The position numbers and the translations under genes are program-made. From Fulvivirga aurantia (GTDB lineage: Bacteria; Bacteroidota; Bacteroidia; Cytophagales; Cyclobacteriaceae), in NCBI RefSeq assembly GCF_009711475.1, contig NZ_SMMD01000828.1, positions 1 through 9,826 on the forward strand: DNA of 9,826 nucleotides, given 5' to 3'. The stretch's first letter is position 1. Each line of letters starts with the position of its first letter. Below the pieces are notes generated by a model. The model did not search any database and was not told where the DNA came from. It saw only the letters and a program-made list of their open reading frames with translations. Below are positions 1 through 5,854 of this stretch, piece after piece.

Positions 1-583
1 CTAATAATAATTTTTCAGTATCAGCACCTTTGTAAGTTCCCTTTGGTCGACTGTAAAAAAGGTGTGGCAGAGATAAGTCAACAGAATCACCTTCAGCCTC
101 ACCTATTGCAACTTGCTTAACAATGAAAGCAGAAGAGTTTTTAACAGACTCATGATATGAGCGAGATAAAAATGCCAAGATTACATGATTTCCAGCCTCC
201 ATTTCTTTGCTAAAAGTGGGCTCATAATGTGCAGAATATGGCCCGTTGTCAACAATCAGGTGAATATGCTGGCCCTTGCCAGAATTAGCTAATCCTTTGG
301 TGTCTGCATCAGCAGTTTGAACGCCTAATTCGTAGTTAGTCACATCAAAATCAAACGACACCTCCGTAGACTCTTCATTCGCTGCAGCAGGCTCATTCAG
401 TTTAAGTGAGGCTTCCGGATACTCGGGTGAGCTACTGACCTTAGTAAGTGTAATTTTTGGTTTTTCTACCTCTTCCTTATCCTCACTGTTTTTGCTTTCT
501 TCTTTGCCACCAGAGCAGGCTGCTAAAAGACATAAAAGTGTAACTGAAAATAGAATACTAAGTTTTAGGTTGGTTGATTTCAT
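1..583 (-). CDS. Lipoprotein with a His-containing domain, partial (C-terminus beyond the window)
   Basis: The reading frame starts with ATG at 581-583 and stays open for 194 codons to the left edge, so the C-terminus is outside the window. Residues 1-23 form a lipoprotein signal with lipobox LAAC (C23), followed by a low-complexity Glu/Lys/Ser linker (about 25-42), so it should be anchored to the outer or inner membrane facing the periplasm or the surface. The folded part carries conserved-looking motifs GQHIH (104-108), YSAHYEP (116-122), a GNHV turn (131-134) and SRSYHE (140-145). The spaced histidines (H106, H108, H119, H133, H144) would suit a metal-binding beta-sandwich, but that is inference. 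I recall similar Bacteroidota lipoproteins of unknown function, some auto-labelled phosphopeptide-binding. A palindromic operator lies 24 bp upstream of the start, placing it in the same metal regulon as the rest of the window. Confidence 0.85.
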   Translation of the reverse strand, partial: MKSTNLKLSILFSVTLLCLLAACSGGKEESKNSEDKEEVEKPKITLTKVSSSPEYPEASLKLNEPAAANEESTEVSFDFDVTNYELGVQTADADTKGLANSGKGQHIHLIVDNGPYSAHYEPTFSKEMEAGNHVILAFLSRSYHESVKNSSAFIVKQVAIGEAEGDSVDLSLPHLFYSRPKGTYKGADTEKLLL

Positions 584-606
584 GAGTTTATTGGTTTATT
601 CTTTAA

Positions 607-621
607 TGCAACACTGTTGCA
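607..621. promoter_or_regulatory. Putative Zur operator (box 1), upstream of the partial lipoprotein gene
   Basis: TGCAACA-C-TGTTGCA is a perfect 7+1+7 palindrome. It lies between the lipoprotein start (583) and the end of the MerC-like gene (677), so it most likely controls the lipoprotein. A loose TAnnTTTG-like element (TAAGTTTA on the minus strand, 626-633) lies just upstream of the box; a bound repressor would then sit at the transcription start. Assignment to Zur is inferred from the gene content of the window. Confidence 0.7.
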
Positions 622-676
622 ATAATAAACTTAATTGATCATGTTTGCAATATATCCCTCTTGCGACTTACCGACA

Positions 677-1060
677 TCAGGCAGTTGCACATCTACATTT
701 TCTCAGGTGGACCAAGTGTAAGATCGCCAATGCAAAAGCAGGGAAATACACCATGTCAAAAGGAAACTCTATTCCTTCCAATCGCTCATTTAAAATGAAA
801 AAAGTGAGCAGGGACAGCGCAGCGATCATACTGACTTTTATCCATCTAAAAGCAGATTGACGAACAGTTCTAAAAACGGCCAGAAAAGAAACACTCAAGA
901 ACAATAGATCAAGAAAACTCCACCATTCATAACCTCCATGCTGACCTGTAGAAGCAGGAAAGACTACAAATAAAAAAGGGGTGATCATACAGTGAATCAT
1001 ACACAACGTGGAACTGAGAATACCCAGCTCGTCCGATTTTTTCCTTAGCCAAACTACCAT
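677..1060 (-). CDS. MerC-like four-helix membrane protein
   Basis: A 127-residue inner-membrane protein with four predicted membrane segments (about 13-34, 46-66, 74-91, 102-119). The first segment carries C20-M-I-H-C24, which resembles the MerC-family cysteine motif for metal handling, and the C-terminal tail has H115, H118, C122 and C124. MerC proteins were described as mercury transporters; in Bacteroidota, MerC-domain proteins under zinc-type control more plausibly deal with zinc or another thiophilic metal (inference). The frame is open further upstream to 1150, but that extension would translate through both operators. ATG at 1060 fits better: it lies 8 bp after operator box 2, about 20 bp after a good promoter, and gives a normal MerC length. 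It is divergent from the ABC operon and shares its control region. Confidence 0.85.
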   Translation of the reverse strand: MVVWLRKKSDELGILSSTLCMIHCMITPFLFVVFPASTGQHGGYEWWSFLDLLFLSVSFLAVFRTVRQSAFRWIKVSMIAALSLLTFFILNERLEGIEFPFDMVYFPAFALAILHLVHLRKCRCATA

Positions 1061-1068
1061 ATAATAAA

Positions 1069-1083
1069 TGCAACTTTGTTGCA
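1069..1083. promoter_or_regulatory. Putative Zur operator (box 2), merC-proximal
   Basis: TGCAAC-TTT-GTTGCA is a perfect 6+3+6 palindrome. It ends 8 bp before the MerC-like start codon, overlaps the end of that gene's -7 element (1082-1089) and covers its expected transcription start. Its core is identical to that of box 3; the centres are 38 bp apart. Confidence 0.75.
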
Positions 1084-1112
1084 AATATAGATGTTTGATC
1101 ATTAAATGCAAC
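1082..1112 (-). promoter_or_regulatory. Bacteroidota-type promoter of the MerC-like gene
   Basis: On the minus strand TATATTTG (1082-1089) matches the Bacteroidota -7 consensus TAnnTTTG exactly. A GTTG at 1109-1112, close to the -33 TTTG element, lies 19 bp upstream. The -33 lies inside box 3 and the -7 overlaps box 2, so a regulator on either box should block RNA polymerase. Confidence 0.6.
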
Positions 1113-1124
1113 TTTGTTGCATTT
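1104..1124. promoter_or_regulatory. Putative Zur operator (box 3), shared by both divergent promoters
   Basis: The 15-bp core TGCAAC-TTT-GTTGCA (1107-1121) extends to a perfect 9+3+9 palindrome (1104-1124). Its two half-sites contain the GTTG that serves as the -33 element on each strand, so one site can control both the MerC-like gene and the ABC operon. Confidence 0.8.
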
Positions 1125-1147
1125 ATATAAATACGTATGTAGGTTTG
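1116..1147 (+). promoter_or_regulatory. Bacteroidota-type promoter of the ABC-GTPase operon
   Basis: TAGGTTTG at 1140-1147 matches TAnnTTTG exactly, and GTTG at 1116-1119 (inside box 3) lies 20 bp upstream. Transcription would begin around 1151-1153, leaving almost no leader before the ATG at 1156 or about a dozen bases before the ATG at 1165. This also argues against the longer frame that opens at 1114. Confidence 0.6.
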
Positions 1148-1155
1148 CACAGTAT

Positions 1156-1791
1156 ATGGATGATATGTTTAAAACTCAATCGTTATTTTTTGCATACAAC
1201 GAATCAATTTATTTTCGTTTTCCAGATATCGAACTCACAGCTGGTGAAGATCTCTTGATCCTCGGAGAATCAGGAATCGGCAAGACTACATTGCTACATC
1301 TCATGGCCGGTTTGCTTAGACCAAAGTCAGGAAGTATAGCACTTAAAGGCACTAGTTTCGAATCGCTTTCTTTAAGGAAATTAGACACATTTCGTGGGCG
1401 CCATATCGGCCTGGTTTTTCAACGTCCACAATTTTTCAATGCGCTTTCTTTAAGCGAAAACCTCCTGCTCATACAGTATCTCGCAGGAAAAAAACAAGAC
1501 ATAAAGCGAGTGAGACAAGTCACAGAACGGTTGGCCATAGACCATAAGCTTAAAGAAAAACCATACAATATGAGCCAGGGTGAGCAGCAAAGAGCAGCGA
1601 TTGCATTGGCGGTAATTAACAACCCTGCATTGATTTTGGCCGATGAACCTACTTCGAGTCTGGACGATAAAAACTGCATGAAGGTGGCCACTTTGCTAAA
1701 GCAACAGGCAGCTGATACAGACGCCACACTCATAATTATTACTCACGATCAAAGACTTAAAAATCTGTTCCAAAATACACTCGAATTATGA
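1156..1791 (+). CDS. ABC transporter ATP-binding protein (LolD/MacB type)
   Basis: A 211-residue cytoplasmic ATPase, the normal length for a LolD/MacB-type subunit. Every nucleotide-binding motif is visible: Walker A GESGIGKTT (37-45), Q-loop Q89 in VFQRPQ, signature MSQGEQQR (139-146, an LSGGQ variant), Walker B LILADE (159-164), D-loop SLD (168-170) and H-loop H197 in ITHD. The SLSLREN-like stretch after the Q-loop is usual for this subfamily, which drives mechanical work on periplasmic or lipid substrates more often than simple import. The gene ends in an ATGA overlap with the permease, indicating one complex. Start choice: ATG at 1156 or 1165 lies after the promoter; a frame open from 1114 would begin inside operator box 3. 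Which of the two is used cannot be told from the sequence. Confidence 0.92.
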   Translation: MDDMFKTQSLFFAYNESIYFRFPDIELTAGEDLLILGESGIGKTTLLHLMAGLLRPKSGSIALKGTSFESLSLRKLDTFRGRHIGLVFQRPQFFNALSLSENLLLIQYLAGKKQDIKRVRQVTERLAIDHKLKEKPYNMSQGEQQRAAIALAVINNPALILADEPTSSLDDKNCMKVATLLKQQAADTDATLIIITHDQRLKNLFQNTLEL

Positions 1792-3014
1792 ACATTTTTA
1801 AGCTGAGTTACCGCAATACTATAAGTAGACCTCTGAGCACCTCTCTCAGTCTTATTTTATTCACACTGGGTGTAGGTATGATTTCCCTGCTTTTGCAGAT
1901 CAATCGTCATATCCAAACTCAGATGGAGAATAATATAAAAGACATCGACATGGTGGTGGGTGCTAAAGGTAGCCCGCTGCAACTCATACTTTCTGCTGTA
2001 TATCATATCGATGACCCAACAGGAAATATATCATTTGATGAAGCCAGACAGCTTAAAAAAAATCGGTTGGTTGAATCCGGCATTCCGCTCTCGTATGGAG
2101 ACAGCTACAAAGGCTATAGAATAGTGGGTAGTGAACATGATTATCCCAATATGTATGATGCTACGTTGAATAGAGGCCGCTTGTGGCAATCGCCTTTTGA
2201 GGTCACCATTGGTGCAACTGTAGCTAAAACCTTGAATATAACCATTGGAGATAAGTTTTCTGGTTCACATGGTCTCATTGCTGGTGGAGAAACGCATGAT
2301 GACCATCCTTATAAAGTGGTCGGTACATTCAATACCACCAACTCTGTTGTCGATCAGCTTATTTTAACAGCATCTGAAAGTGTCTGGTATGCTCACCACC
2401 AAGAGTCTTCTGATGATGCATCTCATAAAGACGAGCATGGAACCCAGGAGAATCATAAGAAAAATACTGAACATGATATCACAGCCATGCTAATCAAATT
2501 TAAAAGCCCCATGGGTATGATACAGCTTCCTCGTATGGTCAACGAAAACACAAACATGCAGGCTGCTTTGCCCGCTTACGAAATAGGTCGCCTTTTTAAC
2601 CTGATGGGTGTAGGTATCGATACGCTAAGTGCGATTGCCATAGTTATTATGGCGGTATCCGGGTTGAGTGTTTTCATCAGTTTGTACAGCGCCTTAAAAG
2701 ATCGTGAATACGAAATGGCATTCATGCGTGCTTATGGTTCAACGCGGTGGCAACTGGTGTGGCTTGTGCTTCAAGAAGGACTCTTACTTACCTTATCTGG
2801 CTTTTTGCTTGGTATAATTTTTTGCCGGGTAGGATTGTGGATGGTTTCTGAATTATTAGAAACCAATTATCACTATACATTTTCTGGCTGGGTGTGGCTT
2901 CAGGAAGAATGGTGGCTTTTGGGTACCGCCTTAACCATTGGGCTCCTTTCTTCTTTACTCCCGGCCATTCGTGTTTTTCATATCAACATTTCAAAAGCTC
3001 TTGCCAATGCATAA
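1788..3014 (+). CDS. MacB/FtsX-type ABC permease with His-rich periplasmic loop
   Basis: A 408-residue inner-membrane permease of the four-helix MacB/FtsX/LolC type: membrane segments at about 17-37, 276-300, 325-350 and 375-396, with a large periplasmic domain (about 40-270) between the first two. The segment MVVGAKGSPLQLILSAVYHI (55-74) is typical of a branch I remember from zinc-regulated ABC loci. Residues 202-230 form a hydrophilic loop rich in His, Asp and Glu (H203, H204, H213, H217, H223, H229; also H170 and H173), a plausible metal-sensing or metal-binding site. It overlaps the ATPase by 4 bp and the next gene by 8 bp. The architecture is not that of a ZnuB-type importer, so direct zinc import is not implied; the Vibrio ZrgABCDE zinc system is the closest analogue I can name, from memory. 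Confidence 0.9.
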   Translation: MNIFKLSYRNTISRPLSTSLSLILFTLGVGMISLLLQINRHIQTQMENNIKDIDMVVGAKGSPLQLILSAVYHIDDPTGNISFDEARQLKKNRLVESGIPLSYGDSYKGYRIVGSEHDYPNMYDATLNRGRLWQSPFEVTIGATVAKTLNITIGDKFSGSHGLIAGGETHDDHPYKVVGTFNTTNSVVDQLILTASESVWYAHHQESSDDASHKDEHGTQENHKKNTEHDITAMLIKFKSPMGMIQLPRMVNENTNMQAALPAYEIGRLFNLMGVGIDTLSAIAIVIMAVSGLSVFISLYSALKDREYEMAFMRAYGSTRWQLVWLVLQEGLLLTLSGFLLGIIFCRVGLWMVSELLETNYHYTFSGWVWLQEEWWLLGTALTIGLLSSLLPAIRVFHINISKALANA

Positions 3015-3438
3015 ACTCTTTGTCATACTATTATTATTCGTGTGGAGCTCTGTTGGAGCCCAAACAGAAATCACCTGGAAAACACTCACAGATGTAGAGT
3101 TTAGTGATAAGTTTAGTCCCGAAGAACAGGCCTATTATTACTTTCCGCATTTCGGACCATCAGTGAAAGCCTTGGAAGGTAAGGAAGTTTATATAAAGGG
3201 TTTCATGCTGGCCATTGATCCCAAAGAGGGCATTTACATTCTGTCACGTAATCCGTTTGCTTCGTGCTTTTTCTGCGGACAAAGCGGTCCGGCATCTATT
3301 GTAGAGCTTAAGCTAAAACCAAATCACCCAAAATTTAAGATGGATCAGATTGTGACCATTAAGGGAATACTTAAGCTCAACTCCGATGATATTTACCAAT
3401 GCAACTATATCTTACAAGAAGCTGAAGTTTATAAATAA
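3007..3438 (+). CDS. Small exported protein with CxxC motif, DUF3299-like
   Basis: A 143-residue protein with a Sec signal peptide (hydrophobic core 4-16, likely cleavage after V-G-A, residue 18), so it acts in the periplasm. It has a small beta-rich domain with a bound-metal or redox candidate C87-F-F-C90 followed by GQSGP, and a C-terminal stretch VTIKGILKLNSDD of OB-fold character. It resembles the DUF3299-type proteins that accompany MacB-like ABC genes in zinc-regulated clusters; I give that family link from memory with moderate confidence. The frame is open upstream to 2938, but ATG at 3007 starts the signal peptide directly and overlaps the permease stop by 8 bp, a typical translational coupling. 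The next gene starts on the last base of its stop codon. Confidence 0.85.
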   Translation: MHKLFVILLLFVWSSVGAQTEITWKTLTDVEFSDKFSPEEQAYYYFPHFGPSVKALEGKEVYIKGFMLAIDPKEGIYILSRNPFASCFFCGQSGPASIVELKLKPNHPKFKMDQIVTIKGILKLNSDDIYQCNYILQEAEVYK

Positions 3439-4106
3439 TGAACTATATGTCTTTATTAAAGTCAATACCTTTCTACAAGCGCAGCACTAATGCTCCCAAG
3501 CAGGTAACTAGCTCAAAATGGTTTCACAGAAATACCATCCTGACAGATCAGGTTAATTTATTTTGTTGGAAACGATCGTTGGACCCATCGATTTCACAAT
3601 ATATTAAAAAGACAGCAGCGCTGGAGCCCGAACCTATCAGGCGCTATGTTGACAGAAATAATCTTCATGAACAGATCGAGGCAGCCAAATTAGAGTGGTC
3701 GCATATACCTGATAGCCAACCGTTTTGGCAGGACGTTTACAAGATTGTCAATGATTTTCTAGGTTTCTCAAAAACTGAAACTGGAACGCTACATTTAAAG
3801 GTAATAGATAACGATGCGTGCAGAAAGTTCCATGTAGATGGGTACGCACTTCGGCTGTTTGTTACCTATCATGGGCCAGGGACTGAATGGCTGCCAGAGG
3901 GTGCGGTGAACCGTTCAGCATTGGGTACGGTAAATGAGCGAATTGTAAAAAATAAAGAAGCGGTTCAGCGCATACCGACTGGTCATGTTGCCATATTAAA
4001 AGGGCAGCTGCCCAACCGTCCGTCAGCTGTAAAAGGGATAGTACACAGATCACCCGAGATAATAAAAACCGGAGAAAAGCGAGTCATTCTAAGAGTGGAT
4101 ATATGA
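3438..4106 (+). CDS. DUF1826 family protein, possible Fe(II)-dependent oxygenase-like fold
   Basis: A 222-residue soluble protein with no signal peptide or membrane segment, so cytoplasmic. It matches what I know of DUF1826, a family often found beside COG0523 GTPases and in zinc-starvation regulons; the segment FHVDGYALRLFVTYHGPGTEW (131-151) is characteristic. No activity is established. What can be seen is a spaced H132-x-D134 ... H203 ... R215 pattern, followed by a beta-like C-terminal VILRVDI, which is the arrangement of 2-oxoglutarate/Fe(II) dioxygenases; the similarity is inference only. It starts on the last base of the preceding stop (TAATG) and its own stop overlaps the GTPase start in ATGA, so it is tightly co-translated with the GTPase and may act with it. 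Confidence 0.85.
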   Translation: MNYMSLLKSIPFYKRSTNAPKQVTSSKWFHRNTILTDQVNLFCWKRSLDPSISQYIKKTAALEPEPIRRYVDRNNLHEQIEAAKLEWSHIPDSQPFWQDVYKIVNDFLGFSKTETGTLHLKVIDNDACRKFHVDGYALRLFVTYHGPGTEWLPEGAVNRSALGTVNERIVKNKEAVQRIPTGHVAILKGQLPNRPSAVKGIVHRSPEIIKTGEKRVILRVDI

Positions 4107-5074
4107 AAAAAACTCCAGTACATATTATTACAGGATTTTTGGGCAGTGGCAAAACCACCTTTCTCAATCACTTCATCAAAGAACAATTACCTGAGCGAAT
4201 ATTAGTCATAGAAAATGAGTGCGGTGCTACCAATGTTGATGGCGGGCTGGTAATGGATGGAGTAGAAGAAGTGATAGAGCTAAGCGCAGGTTGTCTCTGT
4301 TGTACATTGGCCGATGGCCTTATAGAGGTACTGGAAGAAGCAGCCAATAGGCGAGACCAATACGACAGGTTGGTAATAGAAACTACAGGCATTGCCGACC
4401 CAAGCTCAATATTGCAGGTGTTTTTACAAGACCCAAGAGTAGAAAAGGTTTTTGACTTACAACAGGTTATTTGCCTGGTAGATGCTGGTTTAGTAGAAGA
4501 CTGGCTTGAAGAGACTGAAGAAGCACTGCGCCAAATTAGTTTGGCGGATGTACTTCTCATCAATAAGATAGATACCGTTGCCCCTACTTATCAAAAAGAA
4601 GTGCAAAAACTATTAAGAAACATTAACCCAAATGCTAAAGTCATGAGTGGAGAACAAGGCGTTTTCGCTCTCGCAGACATTCTTAATACAGGCACCATAA
4701 ACCAGGTCTCGGTAGAAACAATCGCTGACGGTAACCACCATGATCACGAGCACGGTGATGGCGATAATAATAATCATAAAATTACCACTTTCACCCTCAC
4801 CTTTCCCGGCCCGTTGGACCTTAACCATTTACAACTCGACCTGAACCGAATCGTGATGCTTTTCCGCCATCAGGTGTATCGCGTTAAAGGTTTTATTGCG
4901 ATACCCAATTATCCAAATAAGGTCATTCTTCAGTCAGCAAGAAACACATTTATAGCCACAGATGGACCACCATGGGAGTCGGAAAATGAGCGCATAGGAA
5001 AATTGGTTTTTATAGGCAGGGGACTTAAAAAGAAGCCTTTTGAGAAGATGTTTAATAGGCATTTGGTGAGTTAA
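4103..5074 (+). CDS. COG0523/CobW-type GTPase, putative zinc metallochaperone
   Basis: A 323-residue cytoplasmic G3E-family GTPase. Visible motifs: Walker A GFLGSGKTT (11-19), switch region ENECG (38-41 region), the metal-binding CxCC as C64-L-C-C67, Walker B/base ETTGIADPS (93-101), the guanine-specificity motif NKID (154-157), an Asp/His stretch with H212, H213, H215, H217 and H225, and a CobW C-terminal domain (about 227-318). COG0523 proteins load metals into client enzymes; those under Zur control (for example ZigA, YeiR, human ZNG1 as relatives) are linked to zinc allocation. Position at the end of an operator-controlled operon supports the zinc role over the cobalamin role, and no cobalamin gene is nearby. 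No convincing terminator is visible in the 33 bp before the convergent lipoprotein gene. Confidence 0.93.
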   Translation: MKKTPVHIITGFLGSGKTTFLNHFIKEQLPERILVIENECGATNVDGGLVMDGVEEVIELSAGCLCCTLADGLIEVLEEAANRRDQYDRLVIETTGIADPSSILQVFLQDPRVEKVFDLQQVICLVDAGLVEDWLEETEEALRQISLADVLLINKIDTVAPTYQKEVQKLLRNINPNAKVMSGEQGVFALADILNTGTINQVSVETIADGNHHDHEHGDGDNNNHKITTFTLTFPGPLDLNHLQLDLNRIVMLFRHQVYRVKGFIAIPNYPNKVILQSARNTFIATDGPPWESENERIGKLVFIGRGLKKKPFEKMFNRHLVS

Positions 5075-5107
5075 TATAATGAGATTTCACATCTATCTAG
5101 TCAATCA

Positions 5108-5545
5108 TTAAGCTATGTGACCCGGAGCAGTGGTTTTTCTTCGTGATGGTTCATATTTATCCTCATCTCGCAGCTTATCCAAAATCTTTTGTGCTCTAAT
5201 ATTTAGTTGTATAACACGGTCTCTCAAGTTTGATTGAATGATTAAGTCTGCTTCTGGTGTAAGTCCTGGGATTCTTTGCAGGACAGAATCAGCTGCATAA
5301 GGCACGGTAGATTCCCAGTGATCAAAATCTTTTCTAAGACTGATGACAGAATCGAGCAATACAGATTTCATTGGTTTTTCGAATGTTAAGGCCAGAGATT
5401 CAATACGGTCAATTTTATCAGCCACATGCTCTCCTATTTTCCGTGCAAGTTGATGTGTATCTCTACTTTGAAATTGCAAATCCTCTTTGCTTGATTGCGT
5501 ACAAGCAGGTAAGAATATCAACAAAGTGAGTGCTATATTTTTCAT
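5108..5545 (-). CDS. Small helical lipoprotein of unknown function
   Basis: A 145-residue lipoprotein: hydrophobic leader 3-12 and lipobox LPAC with C15. The mature part is charged and mostly helical, with likely amphipathic helices at about 30-55, 58-78 and 98-126, and a basic tail ending in the unusual APGHIA. No enzymatic motif is visible. The central part (KSVLLDSVISLRKDFDHWES) recalls small Bacteroidota lipoproteins that carry a His-rich insert and sit in metal loci, but only five histidines occur here and no cluster; treat this link as weak. It stands alone on the minus strand, convergent with the GTPase gene, and its start is about 80 bp after a perfect 23-bp operator, so it is the clearest single-gene member of the regulon. 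Confidence 0.8.
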   Translation of the reverse strand: MKNIALTLLIFLPACTQSSKEDLQFQSRDTHQLARKIGEHVADKIDRIESLALTFEKPMKSVLLDSVISLRKDFDHWESTVPYAADSVLQRIPGLTPEADLIIQSNLRDRVIQLNIRAQKILDKLRDEDKYEPSRRKTTAPGHIA

Positions 5546-5622
5546 AAAACAGGCTTTTAACCATTTTGGGGCCAGTATGCATGACCAGGTTGATCTATAG
5601 CAATTTACACAAAAGCATCACT

Positions 5623-5645
5623 TAATTGCAACATTGTTGCAATTA
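5623..5645. promoter_or_regulatory. Putative Zur operator (box 4), perfect 23-bp palindrome
   Basis: The core TGCAACA-T-TGTTGCA (5627-5641) is flanked by symmetric AT pairs, giving a perfect 11+1+11 palindrome. It precedes the small lipoprotein gene by about 80 bp. The minus-strand GTTG inside it (5629-5632) is in the right place to be a -33 element for a weak -7-like GTAAATTG (5601-5608). Confidence 0.8.
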
Positions 5646-5788
5646 TAATATAGAGGGGGCTTGACCACATTCAGCCTTAGGTAAGAGAGGTTTAAATAAT
5701 CAGTAAATGGGAAAGATAGGGTGTGAGGCTGACTCTTTGGGGTATTGATAGTTCAGCAACGAATTGAGCTAAAGGAGTACTAATAAAA

Positions 5789-5837
5789 AAAGGTGTCTCA
5801 AAGGGCAGTTAAGACTAAACCCTTTTGAGACACCTTT
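5789..5837 (-). terminator. Strong intrinsic terminator of the receptor-lipoprotein operon
   Basis: Arms 5789-5805 and 5820-5837 pair over 17 bp with one bulged T, around a 14-nt loop. Read on the minus strand, the hairpin starts 18 bp after the stop of the duplicated-domain lipoprotein and is followed by a run of seven T (5785-5791), the form of a Rho-independent terminator for the minus-strand operon. Confidence 0.9.
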
Positions 5838-5854
5838 AAAACTTTTCTTAAGTC

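Larger units (their letters stand above)
5546..5854. other. Intergenic stretch between two minus-strand transcription units
   Basis: This 309-bp gap holds the leader of the small lipoprotein gene (5546-5622), operator box 4 (5623-5645) and the terminator of the right-hand operon (5789-5837). The rest, 5646-5788, has stop codons in all frames I checked and shows no RNA gene, repeat or gene remnant that I can support. Confidence 0.6.

Noticed and set aside
641..655. TTGCAA half-site near the end of the MerC-like gene
   Set aside because: Only one half-site is present at the required spacing, so it does not meet the pattern of the seven boxes.
645..860. A 71-codon plus-strand frame opposite the MerC-like gene
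   Set aside because: It is antisense to a recognisable membrane protein and has no domain, promoter or coding character of its own.
1061..1150. N-terminal extensions of the MerC-like gene (to 1150) and the ABC ATPase gene (to 1114)
   Set aside because: Both would be translated through operators and promoter elements, overlap each other, and add residues not expected in either family.
5075..5107. Possible bidirectional terminator between the convergent GTPase and lipoprotein genes
   Set aside because: No stable hairpin with a T run can be drawn in these 33 bp; termination may occur inside the opposing gene.
5560..5607. A minus-strand stretch that reads DQPGHAYWPQNG before a stop, in the leader of the small lipoprotein
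   Set aside because: It looks protein-like and echoes the PGH of the gene's own tail, but it is bounded by stops, has no start codon in frame and is too short to call a gene remnant.
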